Assembly (NCBI GenBank): GCA_030706265.1
Contig: JAUZOX010000076.1
Coordinates: forward strand, 1-9,321
Length of the DNA: 9,321 bases
DNA from: Bacteroidota bacterium
GTDB taxonomy: Bacteria > Bacteroidota > Bacteroidia > Bacteroidales > Cfx3-03
Direction of reading: 5' to 3'
Part shown: positions 1 through 6,948 of the stretch, piece after piece
Numbering within the stretch: position 1 is the stretch's first letter
How the letters are laid out: each line of letters begins with the position of its first letter
Notes under the pieces: generated by a model
Told to the model about the DNA's origin: nothing
Database searches by the model: none
The model's input: only the letters and a program-made list of their open reading frames with translations
Translations under genes and position numbers: made by a program

Positions 1-1355
1 AATTATTAAAATCATTGACGGACTATTTTAACAAGGCGCCAACGGTGTTGAAGCAGCGCCCTCTGGCTATTATTGTGCCCCATGCCGGATATGTCTTTTC
101 GGGAGTTGTGGCTGCCGCCGGCTATAAGCAAATCGACCGCGATGCCGTTTTCAAGCATATATTCCTCATTGGCTCGAGCCATACGATGTATTTTGATGGA
201 GCATCGGCCTATTCCATCGGCGACTTTATCACACCCCTGGGCAAGGTCAAAGTCGACAGCCTGACCGAATTGTTGGTCAGGAAGTATAGCTTCATTTCCA
301 ACGATGTCCGCCCCCATGTGAAGGAGCACGGTCTCGAAGTGCAGTTGCCCTTTCTTCAGTATTGGTTGCGAAAACCCTTTAGTATCGTGCCCATCATCAT
401 CGGTGGGGAATCTCCCGAGACCTGCCGTAAGCTGGGTGCAGCCCTGGCGCCTTACTTAAACAGCGACAATCTGTTTGTCATCAGTACCGACTTTTCGCAT
501 TACCCAGCTTATACCGATTCAAACATCTCTGACGCCATCATGGCCGATGCGGTTTTAAAGAACTCCACCAGGGAATTTTTGAAGGCAAAATACGCGGATG
601 AGGGAAAAAATACGCCCAACCTGGTTACGGCAATGTGTGGTTGGACCTCTGTGCTGACCCTGCTCAATATTACCGAGAAACATCCTGAATTAGAGTACCG
701 GAAAATACTGCACCGGAATTCGGGTGATTCGGAATATGGCGATAAAGTCAGGGTAGTTGGATATTATGCCATCGGTCTGACCCAAAAGAAAAACCCGGAT
801 CCTGCACAATTCAGCTTAACCAGCGAAGACAAAATCAACCTGCTCAAGATTGCCCGACAGACCATCGTGGAATATGTCAGGAACAACAAGATCCCGGTGA
901 TTGATAAAAAGCTGTTATCGCCGAACCTGATGACCCACACGGGAGCATTTGTCACCCTGACCGAAAAGGGAACGCTGCGGGGGTGTATCGGCAATTTCCA
1001 GCCTTCAGAGCCTTTGTACAGCGTCGTTCAATTAATGGCCATTGCGGCAGCCACTCAGGATTCCCGCTTTGATCCTGTGACATCTGCTGAAATCAACCGC
1101 CTGCATATTGAAATCTCGGTCCTCACCCCGCTAAAGAAAATCAAATCGATCGATGAAATCAAGCTGGGAACACATGGAATATATATTCAAAAGGGAAACC
1201 GAAGCGGTACTTTTTTACCACAGGTTGCAAACGAAACGCATTGGACTAAAGAAGAGTTCCTGGGGCATTGTGCCGAGGACAAGGCCCAAATAGGATGGAA
1301 CGGATGGAAAGATGCCGATATTTATATTTTCGAAGCATTGGTATTTGGGGAATAA
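1..1355 (+). CDS. Fused Memo-AMMECR1 protein (AmmeMemoRadiSam system proteins B and A), 5' partial
   Basis: Two domains are fused. Numbering from the in-frame TTG at 15, residues about 15-255 are a Memo domain (LigB-dioxygenase-like fold), with PHAGY (His23), SSHT (His56), the EHGLEVQLPFLQ-type motif at 104-115, STDFSHY (Asp159, His162) and MCGW (Cys208). These match the metal-site residues of human MEMO1 (His49, His81, Asp189, His192, Cys244). Residues about 270-446 are an AMMECR1 domain with its hallmark LRGCIG at 321-326. The reading frame is open leftwards to the window edge (L-L-K-S before position 15), and Memo proteins normally begin with about 20-30 more residues including a FYP motif. 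The true start is therefore upstream and the TTG is not the start. It is the first gene seen of an operon with the membrane protein and radical SAM enzyme that follow. Family membership is secure. The biochemical role, often suggested to be covalent modification of an unknown substrate, is unproven. Confidence 0.93.
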   Translation, partial: LLKSLTDYFNKAPTVLKQRPLAIIVPHAGYVFSGVVAAAGYKQIDRDAVFKHIFLIGSSHTMYFDGASAYSIGDFITPLGKVKVDSLTELLVRKYSFISNDVRPHVKEHGLEVQLPFLQYWLRKPFSIVPIIIGGESPETCRKLGAALAPYLNSDNLFVISTDFSHYPAYTDSNISDAIMADAVLKNSTREFLKAKYADEGKNTPNLVTAMCGWTSVLTLLNITEKHPELEYRKILHRNSGDSEYGDKVRVVGYYAIGLTQKKNPDPAQFSLTSEDKINLLKIARQTIVEYVRNNKIPVIDKKLLSPNLMTHTGAFVTLTEKGTLRGCIGNFQPSEPLYSVVQLMAIAAATQDSRFDPVTSAEINRLHIEISVLTPLKKIKSIDEIKLGTHGIYIQKGNRSGTFLPQVANETHWTKEEFLGHCAEDKAQIGWNGWKDADIYIFEALVFGE

Positions 1356-1445
1356 GTAAACCTATAATTAGGCCAGCATGATAAAGTGCCAATTTTTAAA
1401 AAACCAACAGACTATCAATCGCTCTGATTTTCGAACTTTTAAAAC

Positions 1446-3905
1446 ATGAACGACCCTTATTTTTTGTTACAGATTGGTGTTTTGACTTTGGTCCTTTACT
1501 TGTTGAGCTTCGTACTGGCCAGATTAGACATCATTTCCAGGGTTGTTCATCGTAAGATTTGGAACGCGGCATTGATCCTCGCTTTTCTGGTAACCGCAAT
1601 TCTCGGTATCTTGCTTGCGATTCAGATCAACTATAAACTGGAGTGGCCCATCGTGAAGACATTGCTCAAATGGCATGTCAATTTTGGAATCGCATTGACC
1701 TTTATCGGGACCTTCCACTTATTATGGCACAGAAAGTATTATTATCATATTTTCAAACCGGCGGGGGACCATCCGGCTGAAAAAGTCCTTACCGAAACGG
1801 CCAGCCCTTTGAAGCTGAACCATCTTAATCTGTTGATACTCCTTTCAGGTTTCTTATCCACGGTCATCCAGGTCCTTTTCATTCGTGAAATCACGACGGT
1901 CTTTGAAGGCAACGAATTGATGATGGGGTGGACACTGGGGACCTGGATGCTGTTAACCGGCACAGGAGCTTTCCTGGGAAGATCGAAAAAGAATCCGGAA
2001 AAAGCATCCGGTATGTTGGATACCGCTTTTATCCTGTTGGCCTGCCTTCCCCTGATAATGGTTCCCTTGCTCGACATTCTGAAAACCAATATTTTCCCGC
2101 CGGGTGTCATGGTCAATCCGGTTCATTTTTTGCTGATACTGCTGATATTCCTTGCCCCGGTTTGCCTGATCAGCGGATATATCTATTCGATGCTCGTCAA
2201 GACACTCAGTTCCAGCGGCGGTGATTTCAGCAGGGTATATGCATTGGAAGCCGTAGGAAGTTTGATAGGCGGGGCAGTGGTTTCTTTTGTATTTGTCCAA
2301 TGGCTCTCCGTGATTCAGTCGCTTATTGTGCTGGCGTGTGTATCGGGTATCGTTTTTGCTGTGATCCATCATAAAATAGGGTATTATATTGCGGTGGCAA
2401 TCGCCCTGGCTATCCTGTTGTTCGTGTCCGGTGGGCTGAACAACACCCTGAAATCGTTCCTATTTATTCATCAGAAAGTGGTCGACAGCAAGGAGACCTT
2501 TTACGGAAACATCACCATTACGGAAAATGCAGGACAATATAATTTTTATGGAAACGGCTCCTTGTTATACACTACCGATAATATTGCCATCAACGAAGAG
2601 TTCACCCATTATGTGCTATTGCAGCACCGTCAGCCGGAAGAGGTCTTACTTGTATCGGGAGGTATTGGAGGAATGGTTGCTGAAATATTAAAATACAGCT
2701 CCGTCAAAGAGGTCGATTATGTTGAACTCAATCCCAGGCTAATCAGCATGGCGGGTAAATATAAACCGTTGCCTGCCGATAAAAGGGTCCACATACTATT
2801 CGATGATGGCAGACGTTATATTCAACACATCGGTAAGAAATACGATGTGGTGATTTTTGCCGTACCCGATCCTTCGAGTTTACAGATAAACCGATTTTAC
2901 ACGGATGAGTTTATAACGCTACTGAAACACAAACTTAATCCCGGGGCCATGATTTTATATGGCGTATCTGCATCAGGTAATTACATGAGTGCAGAGAAAA
3001 TAGGAATAGAATCAACGGTATATCAAACCCTGAAAAACAACTTTCAACATGTTGAGATAATTCCGGGCGAAAGGGATTATTTTATTGCTTCCGATTCGGC
3101 GCTGAGGACCGATGTCGCGAAGCTCTCGGCTTCACGTAAGATTGAGACCCAATATGTCAATTCCTATTACATCGATGACCTGACATCCCAACAGCGGGGG
3201 GCTTTCATCAAGGCGAACCTCGTAGGCGGAAATAAACTGGACCTGGATGAAAAACCGTTGCCGGTCTTTTATCACACATTACAATTTATTTCCGAATATA
3301 CCACCAGGGGGTGGACACTGATGGTGATTCCTGTGATCCTTTTGTTGCTGCCCTTATTTGTGATGCGACCGGTTGCTGCGGGCATGTACATCACCGGCCT
3401 CACCGCTTCTTCCTTTGAAATTCTGATCATCTTCACCTTTCAGACTTATTACGGTTATGTTTATTCGGCTATCGGAATCATCATTGCCATATTCATGGGT
3501 GGCCTTGCCTTGGGTTCAGTCTGCGCCAATCGTTTCAGCATTACCAGAAACCATTTTGTAGCCGGACAGGTATTGTTGGTGTTGTATGCCCTGTTTTTCC
3601 CGGTATTTTGGTTTTTGCAGAAAGGAATCAGCAATGACCTTACCGGACTGCTTTTGTTTTTTCTGATCACCGTTTTACTTTCGGCTATCACCGGTTTTCA
3701 ATATGTGGCCGGGACCAGGTTATTGCCTGGAAGCTTTACACGAACTGCACCACTTTTATATGCTGTCGACTTAATCGGATCCTCGTTAGGGGCAATCGCG
3801 ATATCAGTCATCCTGCTTCCCTTAATGGGCGTTATCAATAGTTGCCTTTTGGTTGCCGGTTTTAACTTACTCCTGGCTATCATAAATTCCCTAAGGGAAA
3901 ACTGA
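1446..3905 (+). CDS. Polytopic membrane protein with spermidine-synthase-like methyltransferase-fold domain
   Basis: The protein has 819 residues. Residues 1-104 form three predicted membrane helices with His77, His91 and His95 in helix 3, resembling DUF4405/cytochrome-b-like modules. Residues about 125-330 hold further membrane helices, including a conserved-looking stretch with FIRE (145-148) and EGNE (154-157). Residues about 345-550 are a spermidine-synthase-type Rossmann domain: a glycine loop SGGIGG (404-409), acidic strand end VELNP (426-430), FDDGRRY (452-458) and PDPSSLQINRFYT (474-486). Residues about 622-815 hold about six more helices. Classical aminopropyltransferases have DxxDP, but here the first Asp is Ala472 and the GGGDG loop is altered, so polyamine synthesis is doubtful. 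It starts 90 bp after the Memo-AMMECR1 gene and lies just before the radical SAM gene, so it probably works with them at the membrane. The fused MFS/spermidine synthase class is clear; the function is not. Confidence 0.85.
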   Translation: MNDPYFLLQIGVLTLVLYLLSFVLARLDIISRVVHRKIWNAALILAFLVTAILGILLAIQINYKLEWPIVKTLLKWHVNFGIALTFIGTFHLLWHRKYYYHIFKPAGDHPAEKVLTETASPLKLNHLNLLILLSGFLSTVIQVLFIREITTVFEGNELMMGWTLGTWMLLTGTGAFLGRSKKNPEKASGMLDTAFILLACLPLIMVPLLDILKTNIFPPGVMVNPVHFLLILLIFLAPVCLISGYIYSMLVKTLSSSGGDFSRVYALEAVGSLIGGAVVSFVFVQWLSVIQSLIVLACVSGIVFAVIHHKIGYYIAVAIALAILLFVSGGLNNTLKSFLFIHQKVVDSKETFYGNITITENAGQYNFYGNGSLLYTTDNIAINEEFTHYVLLQHRQPEEVLLVSGGIGGMVAEILKYSSVKEVDYVELNPRLISMAGKYKPLPADKRVHILFDDGRRYIQHIGKKYDVVIFAVPDPSSLQINRFYTDEFITLLKHKLNPGAMILYGVSASGNYMSAEKIGIESTVYQTLKNNFQHVEIIPGERDYFIASDSALRTDVAKLSASRKIETQYVNSYYIDDLTSQQRGAFIKANLVGGNKLDLDEKPLPVFYHTLQFISEYTTRGWTLMVIPVILLLLPLFVMRPVAAGMYITGLTASSFEILIIFTFQTYYGYVYSAIGIIIAIFMGGLALGSVCANRFSITRNHFVAGQVLLVLYALFFPVFWFLQKGISNDLTGLLLFFLITVLLSAITGFQYVAGTRLLPGSFTRTAPLLYAVDLIGSSLGAIAISVILLPLMGVINSCLLVAGFNLLLAIINSLREN

Positions 3906-3951
3906 CACCCGCATGAACTGTTGTTACTTTACTTTTTATCAATCAAAAGAA

Positions 3952-5076
3952 ATGAAAACGATTAGCAAACGAGAATTCATAAAAAAGAGTGCTTACTGTA
4001 TAGGAGGGGTATTTTGTATGAAACTTTTCAATGATGCCGAAATGGGAGAAAACAATCAATTGTGGAAATGGAGCCGTGAGGCCATTTTCTATTCCGTTAC
4101 CCCAAGGGGGGTAAAATGCGGAATATGCCCGAATGAATGCACCTTGCGTCCCGGGGAGACCAGCATTTGTCATAACAGGGTAAACTACAATAATAAACTT
4201 TATACGATTGCCTATGGTGATCCCTGTGCCGTTCACATCGATCCCATCGAGAAGAAGCCTCTCTTGCATTTCCTGCCACAGACCCGGGCATTCTCTATTG
4301 CGACGGCGGGCTGTAATTTTGCCTGCCTGAACTGCCAGAACTGGGACATCTCCCAGACCAGTCCAAAGGAAACGCGGAATGAGGACTTGATGCCCGAAAA
4401 GGTTGTGGAGGAGTGTCTTAAAAACAATTGTGCTTCTATTGCTTATACCTATGCCGAACCGGTTTCGTTTTACGAATATGTTTATGATACAGCCAAACTG
4501 GCCCATGCCAAAAACATCAGGAACGTGTTTATTTCCAATGGTTACATCAATGACGAGCCGCTGAACAAACTTGCACCCTATCTGGATGCGGCTAACATCA
4601 ACCTGAAGTCGTTCAGCAATGCCATTTATCTCAAGCTCAATGCCGGCACGCTGCAACCGGTGCTGAACACCTTGAAAACCCTTAAGGCGCACAAGGTATG
4701 GCTCGAAATTACCAACCTGATTGTTCCATCATGGACCGATGATTTTGAAATGATCAGGCAGATGTGTGAGTGGCTCGTCGCAAATGGCTTTGCTGAATAC
4801 CCGCTTCATTTCATCCGGTTCTTCCCGATGTATAAGTTAACCCAGTTGCCGATAACCCCCATCTCTGCACTTTTAAGGGCAAGGGAAATTGCGGAAAAGG
4901 CAGGTTGCAAATATGTGTATGTGGGCAATGTACCCGAAACTGGTACCGAAAACACCTTCTGTCCCAAATGCAAGAAACTGCTGGTGGAACGAAAGGGTTA
5001 TGCCCTTCTTACAATGAATATTGTCAAGGGGAAATGCAAATTTTGCGGTTATGGCATCAACGGGGTATGGTCATAA
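3952..5076 (+). CDS. AmmeMemoRadiSam system radical SAM enzyme with Tat-like leader
   Basis: From the ATG at 3952 this is a 374-residue protein. The radical SAM cluster motif CX3CX2C is at Cys121, 125 and 128 (GCNFACLNC), which should bind a 4Fe-4S cluster that cleaves S-adenosylmethionine. Upstream sits a Cys-rich segment (Cys56, 59, 63, 73; CGICPNEC) typical of this PflA-like family. At the C terminus a CPKC...CKFC pair (Cys337, 340, 362, 365) looks like a zinc-ribbon or rubredoxin-type knuckle. The N terminus reads SKREFIK (5-11) followed by a short apolar stretch, close to the twin-arginine consensus with Lys for the first Arg. I prefer 3952 because the leader then begins just before this motif. 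An in-frame ATG at 3913, 7 bp after the preceding stop, would add 13 residues that look non-native. The third member of the A/B/radical SAM set, it confirms the system. The substrate is unknown. Confidence 0.92.
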   Translation: MKTISKREFIKKSAYCIGGVFCMKLFNDAEMGENNQLWKWSREAIFYSVTPRGVKCGICPNECTLRPGETSICHNRVNYNNKLYTIAYGDPCAVHIDPIEKKPLLHFLPQTRAFSIATAGCNFACLNCQNWDISQTSPKETRNEDLMPEKVVEECLKNNCASIAYTYAEPVSFYEYVYDTAKLAHAKNIRNVFISNGYINDEPLNKLAPYLDAANINLKSFSNAIYLKLNAGTLQPVLNTLKTLKAHKVWLEITNLIVPSWTDDFEMIRQMCEWLVANGFAEYPLHFIRFFPMYKLTQLPITPISALLRAREIAEKAGCKYVYVGNVPETGTENTFCPKCKKLLVERKGYALLTMNIVKGKCKFCGYGINGVWS

Positions 5077-5128
5077 GGGAACTGCATTGTAATCGGGAGG
5101 AAGTGAAACTGAAAATGCTTTTAAACAT

Positions 5129-5159
5129 AGGGACGGCCAAAAGGAGCGTCCCTGCTTTT
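5129..5159 (+). terminator. Probable terminator of the AmmeMemoRadiSam operon
   Basis: A perfect 7-bp stem AGGGACG (5129-5135) / CGTCCCT (5147-5153) encloses an 11-nt loop that can pair further as CC-AAAA-GG. It is followed by GC and four T residues (5156-5159). It lies 53 nt after the radical SAM stop codon. The T tract is short, so termination may be partial. Confidence 0.5.
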
Positions 5160-5318
5160 GAAATAACCCTTGTGAATGAGGCGGCTATGGCGGATCCGGC
5201 ATTGATATTGACATTTGGGGAAACAATCCACATATTCAAAAAATGGTGTAAACTCATTATGAATCAATTAATAGCTAAAAATGCAGCGTATAAATAAAGT
5301 TTAAATAACCTTTTTCGG

Positions 5319-5349
5319 TTTAACCTGCCCTCAATCGAATATAATTTTG
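5319..5349 (+). promoter_or_regulatory. Bacteroidota-type promoter for the small lysine-rich gene
   Basis: TAATTTTG at 5342-5349 is an exact match to the TAnnTTTG -7 element, and TTTA at 5319-5322 is a near match to the -33 TTTG box, with 19 bp between. Transcription would start near 5355 and give a leader of about 50 nt. The rest of the 5077-5408 gap holds only the terminator hairpin and no convincing gene. Confidence 0.5.
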
Positions 5350-5408
5350 CACCAGATTTAATTTTAAGTCTTTTAAATGAAAAGTTCATCTTTTAAAAAC
5401 GAAAAATC

Positions 5409-5522
5409 ATGTCAAAAACACAAGATTCAAAGAAAAACGAAAAAAAGGAACCCTTGAAGACGCTTAAAGAAAAAAGAGAAGCCAAAAAGGAAAAGAAAGC
5501 AAAAAAAGAAGGAGAAGAATAG
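5409..5522 (+). CDS. Small highly charged lysine-rich protein (37 aa), unknown function
   Basis: The ATG at 5409 opens a 37-codon frame ending in TAG. About four residues in five are Lys, Glu, Arg, Asp, Asn, Gln, Ser or Thr. It has repeated KKE/KEK/AKK clusters, no Cys, no hydrophobic segment and only a couple of aliphatic residues (PLKTL in the middle). The sequence would be a disordered or single charged helix, able to bind RNA, DNA or ribosomes by charge, but nothing shows which. The ATG lies about 50 nt after the predicted transcription start of an independent promoter, which supports it being a real gene. Small Lys-rich proteins of this kind occur in Bacteroidota genomes and are usually uncharacterised. 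The A-rich composition means chance translation of low-complexity DNA cannot be excluded. Confidence 0.55.
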   Translation: MSKTQDSKKNEKKEPLKTLKEKREAKKEKKAKKEGEE

Positions 5523-5546
5523 TTTGTTTATGCATGTTACGCGAGG

Positions 5547-5588
5547 CCATATGACGAGTGCCGATACCGACATCGAAACTGTCATAGG
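5547..5588 (+). other. Imperfect nested hairpin in the gene-free 5523-6008 stretch
   Basis: TATGAC (5550-5555) pairs with GTCATA (5581-5586). Two more G-C pairs (5547-5548 with 5587-5588) form across a one-base bulge, and an inner CGAT (5562-5565) / ATCG (5572-5575) stem has a 6-nt loop. It begins 25 nt after the stop of the lysine-rich gene, so it may be part of that transcript's 3' region. Stems this short can occur by chance. Confidence 0.25.
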
Positions 5589-5691
5589 TCAATAGACAAG
5601 CAGGAAAAATCATCATATTCATTTAAGTCGTTCATTAGGGCTGGAAAATTAAGTTGTAAATTAGATAAATATTTTAAATAGAGGGTTTTAA

Positions 5692-5781
5692 GTAACCGGG
5701 TAAGATGGCAAGTGGTTACAACCTAAAAGCGCAAGCAAAGCCATAATGAACAGGAGGTCCTTTTCGACCTCCTTTTTTTTT
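5692..5781 (+). ncRNA. Candidate structured RNA or 3' UTR ending in a strong terminator
   Basis: A GTAACC (5692-5697) / GGTTAC (5714-5719) stem with a 16-nt loop is followed by about 30 unpaired nt and then the strong terminator at 5752-5781. No protein frame fits here. The terminator must end some transcript. That could be a long 3' UTR of the lysine-rich gene (about 425 nt in all) or a separate small RNA. I found no convincing promoter just upstream, which favours the 3' UTR reading or a processed RNA. Confidence 0.25.
5752..5781 (+). terminator. Strong rho-independent terminator
   Basis: A perfect 8-bp GC-rich stem AGGAGGTC (5752-5759) / GACCTCCT (5766-5773) has a 6-nt loop CTTTTC and runs into nine T residues (5773-5781). 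It is plus-strand directed and 230 nt after the lysine-rich gene's stop. It insulates the slipin gene from upstream transcription. Confidence 0.85.
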
Positions 5782-5885
5782 AGGGGAGTTCCATGTCTGT
5801 TCTTCAGCATCGGTTTTGGAGATAGGGCATATCTTTTGTCTTTGAAAATATGTAGTCACCATCAATGATAATGACTGGAAATGTA

Positions 5886-5916
5886 TTGCATATTCGCCTA
5901 AATATCACTATCTTTG
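5886..5916 (+). promoter_or_regulatory. Promoter of the slipin gene
   Basis: TATCTTTG (5909-5916) is an exact TAnnTTTG -7 element. TTG (5886-5888), in the context ATTG, lies exactly 20 bp upstream as the -33 box. The predicted transcription start is near 5922, giving a leader of about 85 nt before the ATG at 6009. The region between the preceding terminator (5781) and this promoter holds nothing else I can support. Confidence 0.65.
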
Positions 5917-5941
5917 AGATTCATCCGGGCCTTATAGTGAT
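5904..5941. promoter_or_regulatory. 8-bp inverted repeat straddling the slipin promoter -7 box and start site (possible operator)
   Basis: ATCACTAT (5904-5911) and ATAGTGAT (5934-5941) are perfect inverted copies, 30 bp centre to centre (close to three helical turns). The left arm overlaps the -7 box and the right arm lies just past the predicted start site. The position suits a repressor site or an RNA hairpin at the 5' end of the transcript, but no regulator gene is seen nearby. Confidence 0.35.
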
Positions 5942-6008
5942 GTAAGGATTACGGACTAAAAAAGCTTTTGTTTCAGTTATTGAAATCATATTGAAGGAGG
6001 GCTCTACC

Positions 6009-6905
6009 ATGAACCAAAATAACAACAGTTTTGCAGTTTTGATCTTTTTTGTAATCATGTTACTGGGCGCTGCTTTTGCCTACTTGCTGTATGGTGCAGC
6101 GCCACACGTGGGTTACATGTGGATTCTGTGTACTACTTTTATCATTGCCCTGATCGTATCTGCAGCCATTAAAGTTGCGGACCAGTGGTACAGGGCCGTC
6201 GTATTGCGGTTAGGCCGTTTCCATACTTTAAGGGGACCCGGATTGTTTTTCATTATCCCGGTCATCGACAGCATCCCTTATTGGATCGACATTCGGGTAA
6301 TCACGACCTCTTTCACGGCAGAAAAGACCCTCACCAAAGATACCGTACCGGTCAATGTGGATGCGGTGCTGTTTTGGAAGGTTCTCGACCCCAAAAAGGC
6401 GGCCCTGGATGTAGCCGAATATAGAGGAGCCATTAGCTGGGCATCCCAGACTGCCCTGCGTGATGTCATCGGCAAAACCATGCTTTCGGACATGCTGGAA
6501 GGCCGTGACAGGATCAGCAACCTGTTACAGAAAATCATCGATGAACGTACCGAACCGTGGGGTATCAATGTGATTTCAGTAGAAGTCAAAGACGTATTGA
6601 TTCCACCGGCCCTTGAGGATGCCATGTCCATGCAGGCACAGGCCGAACGCGAGCGGCAGGCCCGTGTTATTCTTGGCGATTCGGAACGACAGGTGGCCGA
6701 GAAGTTTGGGGAAGCAGCCTTAACCTATTCCAACAATCCCACCGCTTTTCATTTGCGGGCTATGAATATGCTTTATGAGGGATTGAAGACAAACTCCACA
6801 ATTGTCATAGTGCCAAGTTCGGCGGTTGAATCCATGCAACTGGGCGCTCTTTCAGGAATAACGGCACTGTCGATGGAAGCCGAAAAGGAAAAAGGGAAGA
6901 AATGA
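6009..6905 (+). CDS. Slipin/stomatin-like SPFH (band 7) membrane protein
   Basis: This is a 298-residue protein. Two N-terminal membrane helices (about 8-27 and 36-56) precede an SPFH domain (about 57-215). The domain has the slipin signature: a LRLGRFHTLRGPGLFFIIP-type segment (66-84), DVLIPPALEDAM (195-206) and an Ala/Glu/Arg-rich helix from about 208 that begins the oligomerisation coil. The C terminus ends in a charged EKEKGKK tail. Such proteins form membrane-bound rings or microdomains and influence membrane organisation and proteolysis. The ATG at 6009 is chosen because AAGGAGGG (5994-6001) lies 7 nt upstream as an ideal Shine-Dalgarno sequence, unusually strong for this group. A TTG at 5991 in the same frame overlaps the ribosome site and is not the start. 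It is flanked by its own promoter and terminator, so it is monocistronic. The NfeD-type partner often encoded beside slipins is absent. Confidence 0.93.
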   Translation: MNQNNNSFAVLIFFVIMLLGAAFAYLLYGAAPHVGYMWILCTTFIIALIVSAAIKVADQWYRAVVLRLGRFHTLRGPGLFFIIPVIDSIPYWIDIRVITTSFTAEKTLTKDTVPVNVDAVLFWKVLDPKKAALDVAEYRGAISWASQTALRDVIGKTMLSDMLEGRDRISNLLQKIIDERTEPWGINVISVEVKDVLIPPALEDAMSMQAQAERERQARVILGDSERQVAEKFGEAALTYSNNPTAFHLRAMNMLYEGLKTNSTIVIVPSSAVESMQLGALSGITALSMEAEKEKGKK

Positions 6906-6920
6906 GGTAATTTATTAAGG

Positions 6921-6948
6921 AGGGGCGGCCGTAAATGCTGCCCTTTTT
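6921..6948 (+). terminator. Rho-independent terminator of the slipin gene
   Basis: The stem GGGCGGC (6923-6929) / GCTGCCC (6937-6943) has one G-U pair and a 7-nt loop, followed by TTTTT (6944-6948). It lies 17 nt after the stop codon. On the other strand the G-U pair becomes an A-C mismatch and no T tract follows, so it probably acts only on plus-strand transcripts. Confidence 0.82.

Noticed and set aside
15..17. TTG as start codon of the Memo-AMMECR1 gene
   Set aside because: The frame is open to the window edge and the family needs more N-terminal residues, so the gene is simply cut.
1356..1445. Separate promoter between the Memo-AMMECR1 and membrane protein genes
   Set aside because: No TAnnTTTG element is present; the 90-bp spacer fits an operon.
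1745..2372. Minus- and plus-strand frames of about 100-140 codons inside the membrane protein gene
   Set aside because: They overlap a gene with a clear domain structure and show no family features.
3913..3951. Upstream ATG start of the radical SAM gene
   Set aside because: It adds 13 residues (MNCCYFTFYQSKE) ahead of an already complete leader; possible but less likely.
3943..4692. Long open frame on the minus strand (249 codons)
   Set aside because: It lies entirely antisense to the radical SAM gene, whose motifs are unambiguous; the translation has no recognisable domain.
5115..5297. Possible 60-codon gene after the radical SAM gene
   Set aside because: It runs through the terminator hairpin, has no promoter or ribosome site of its own, and the translation shows no recognisable features.
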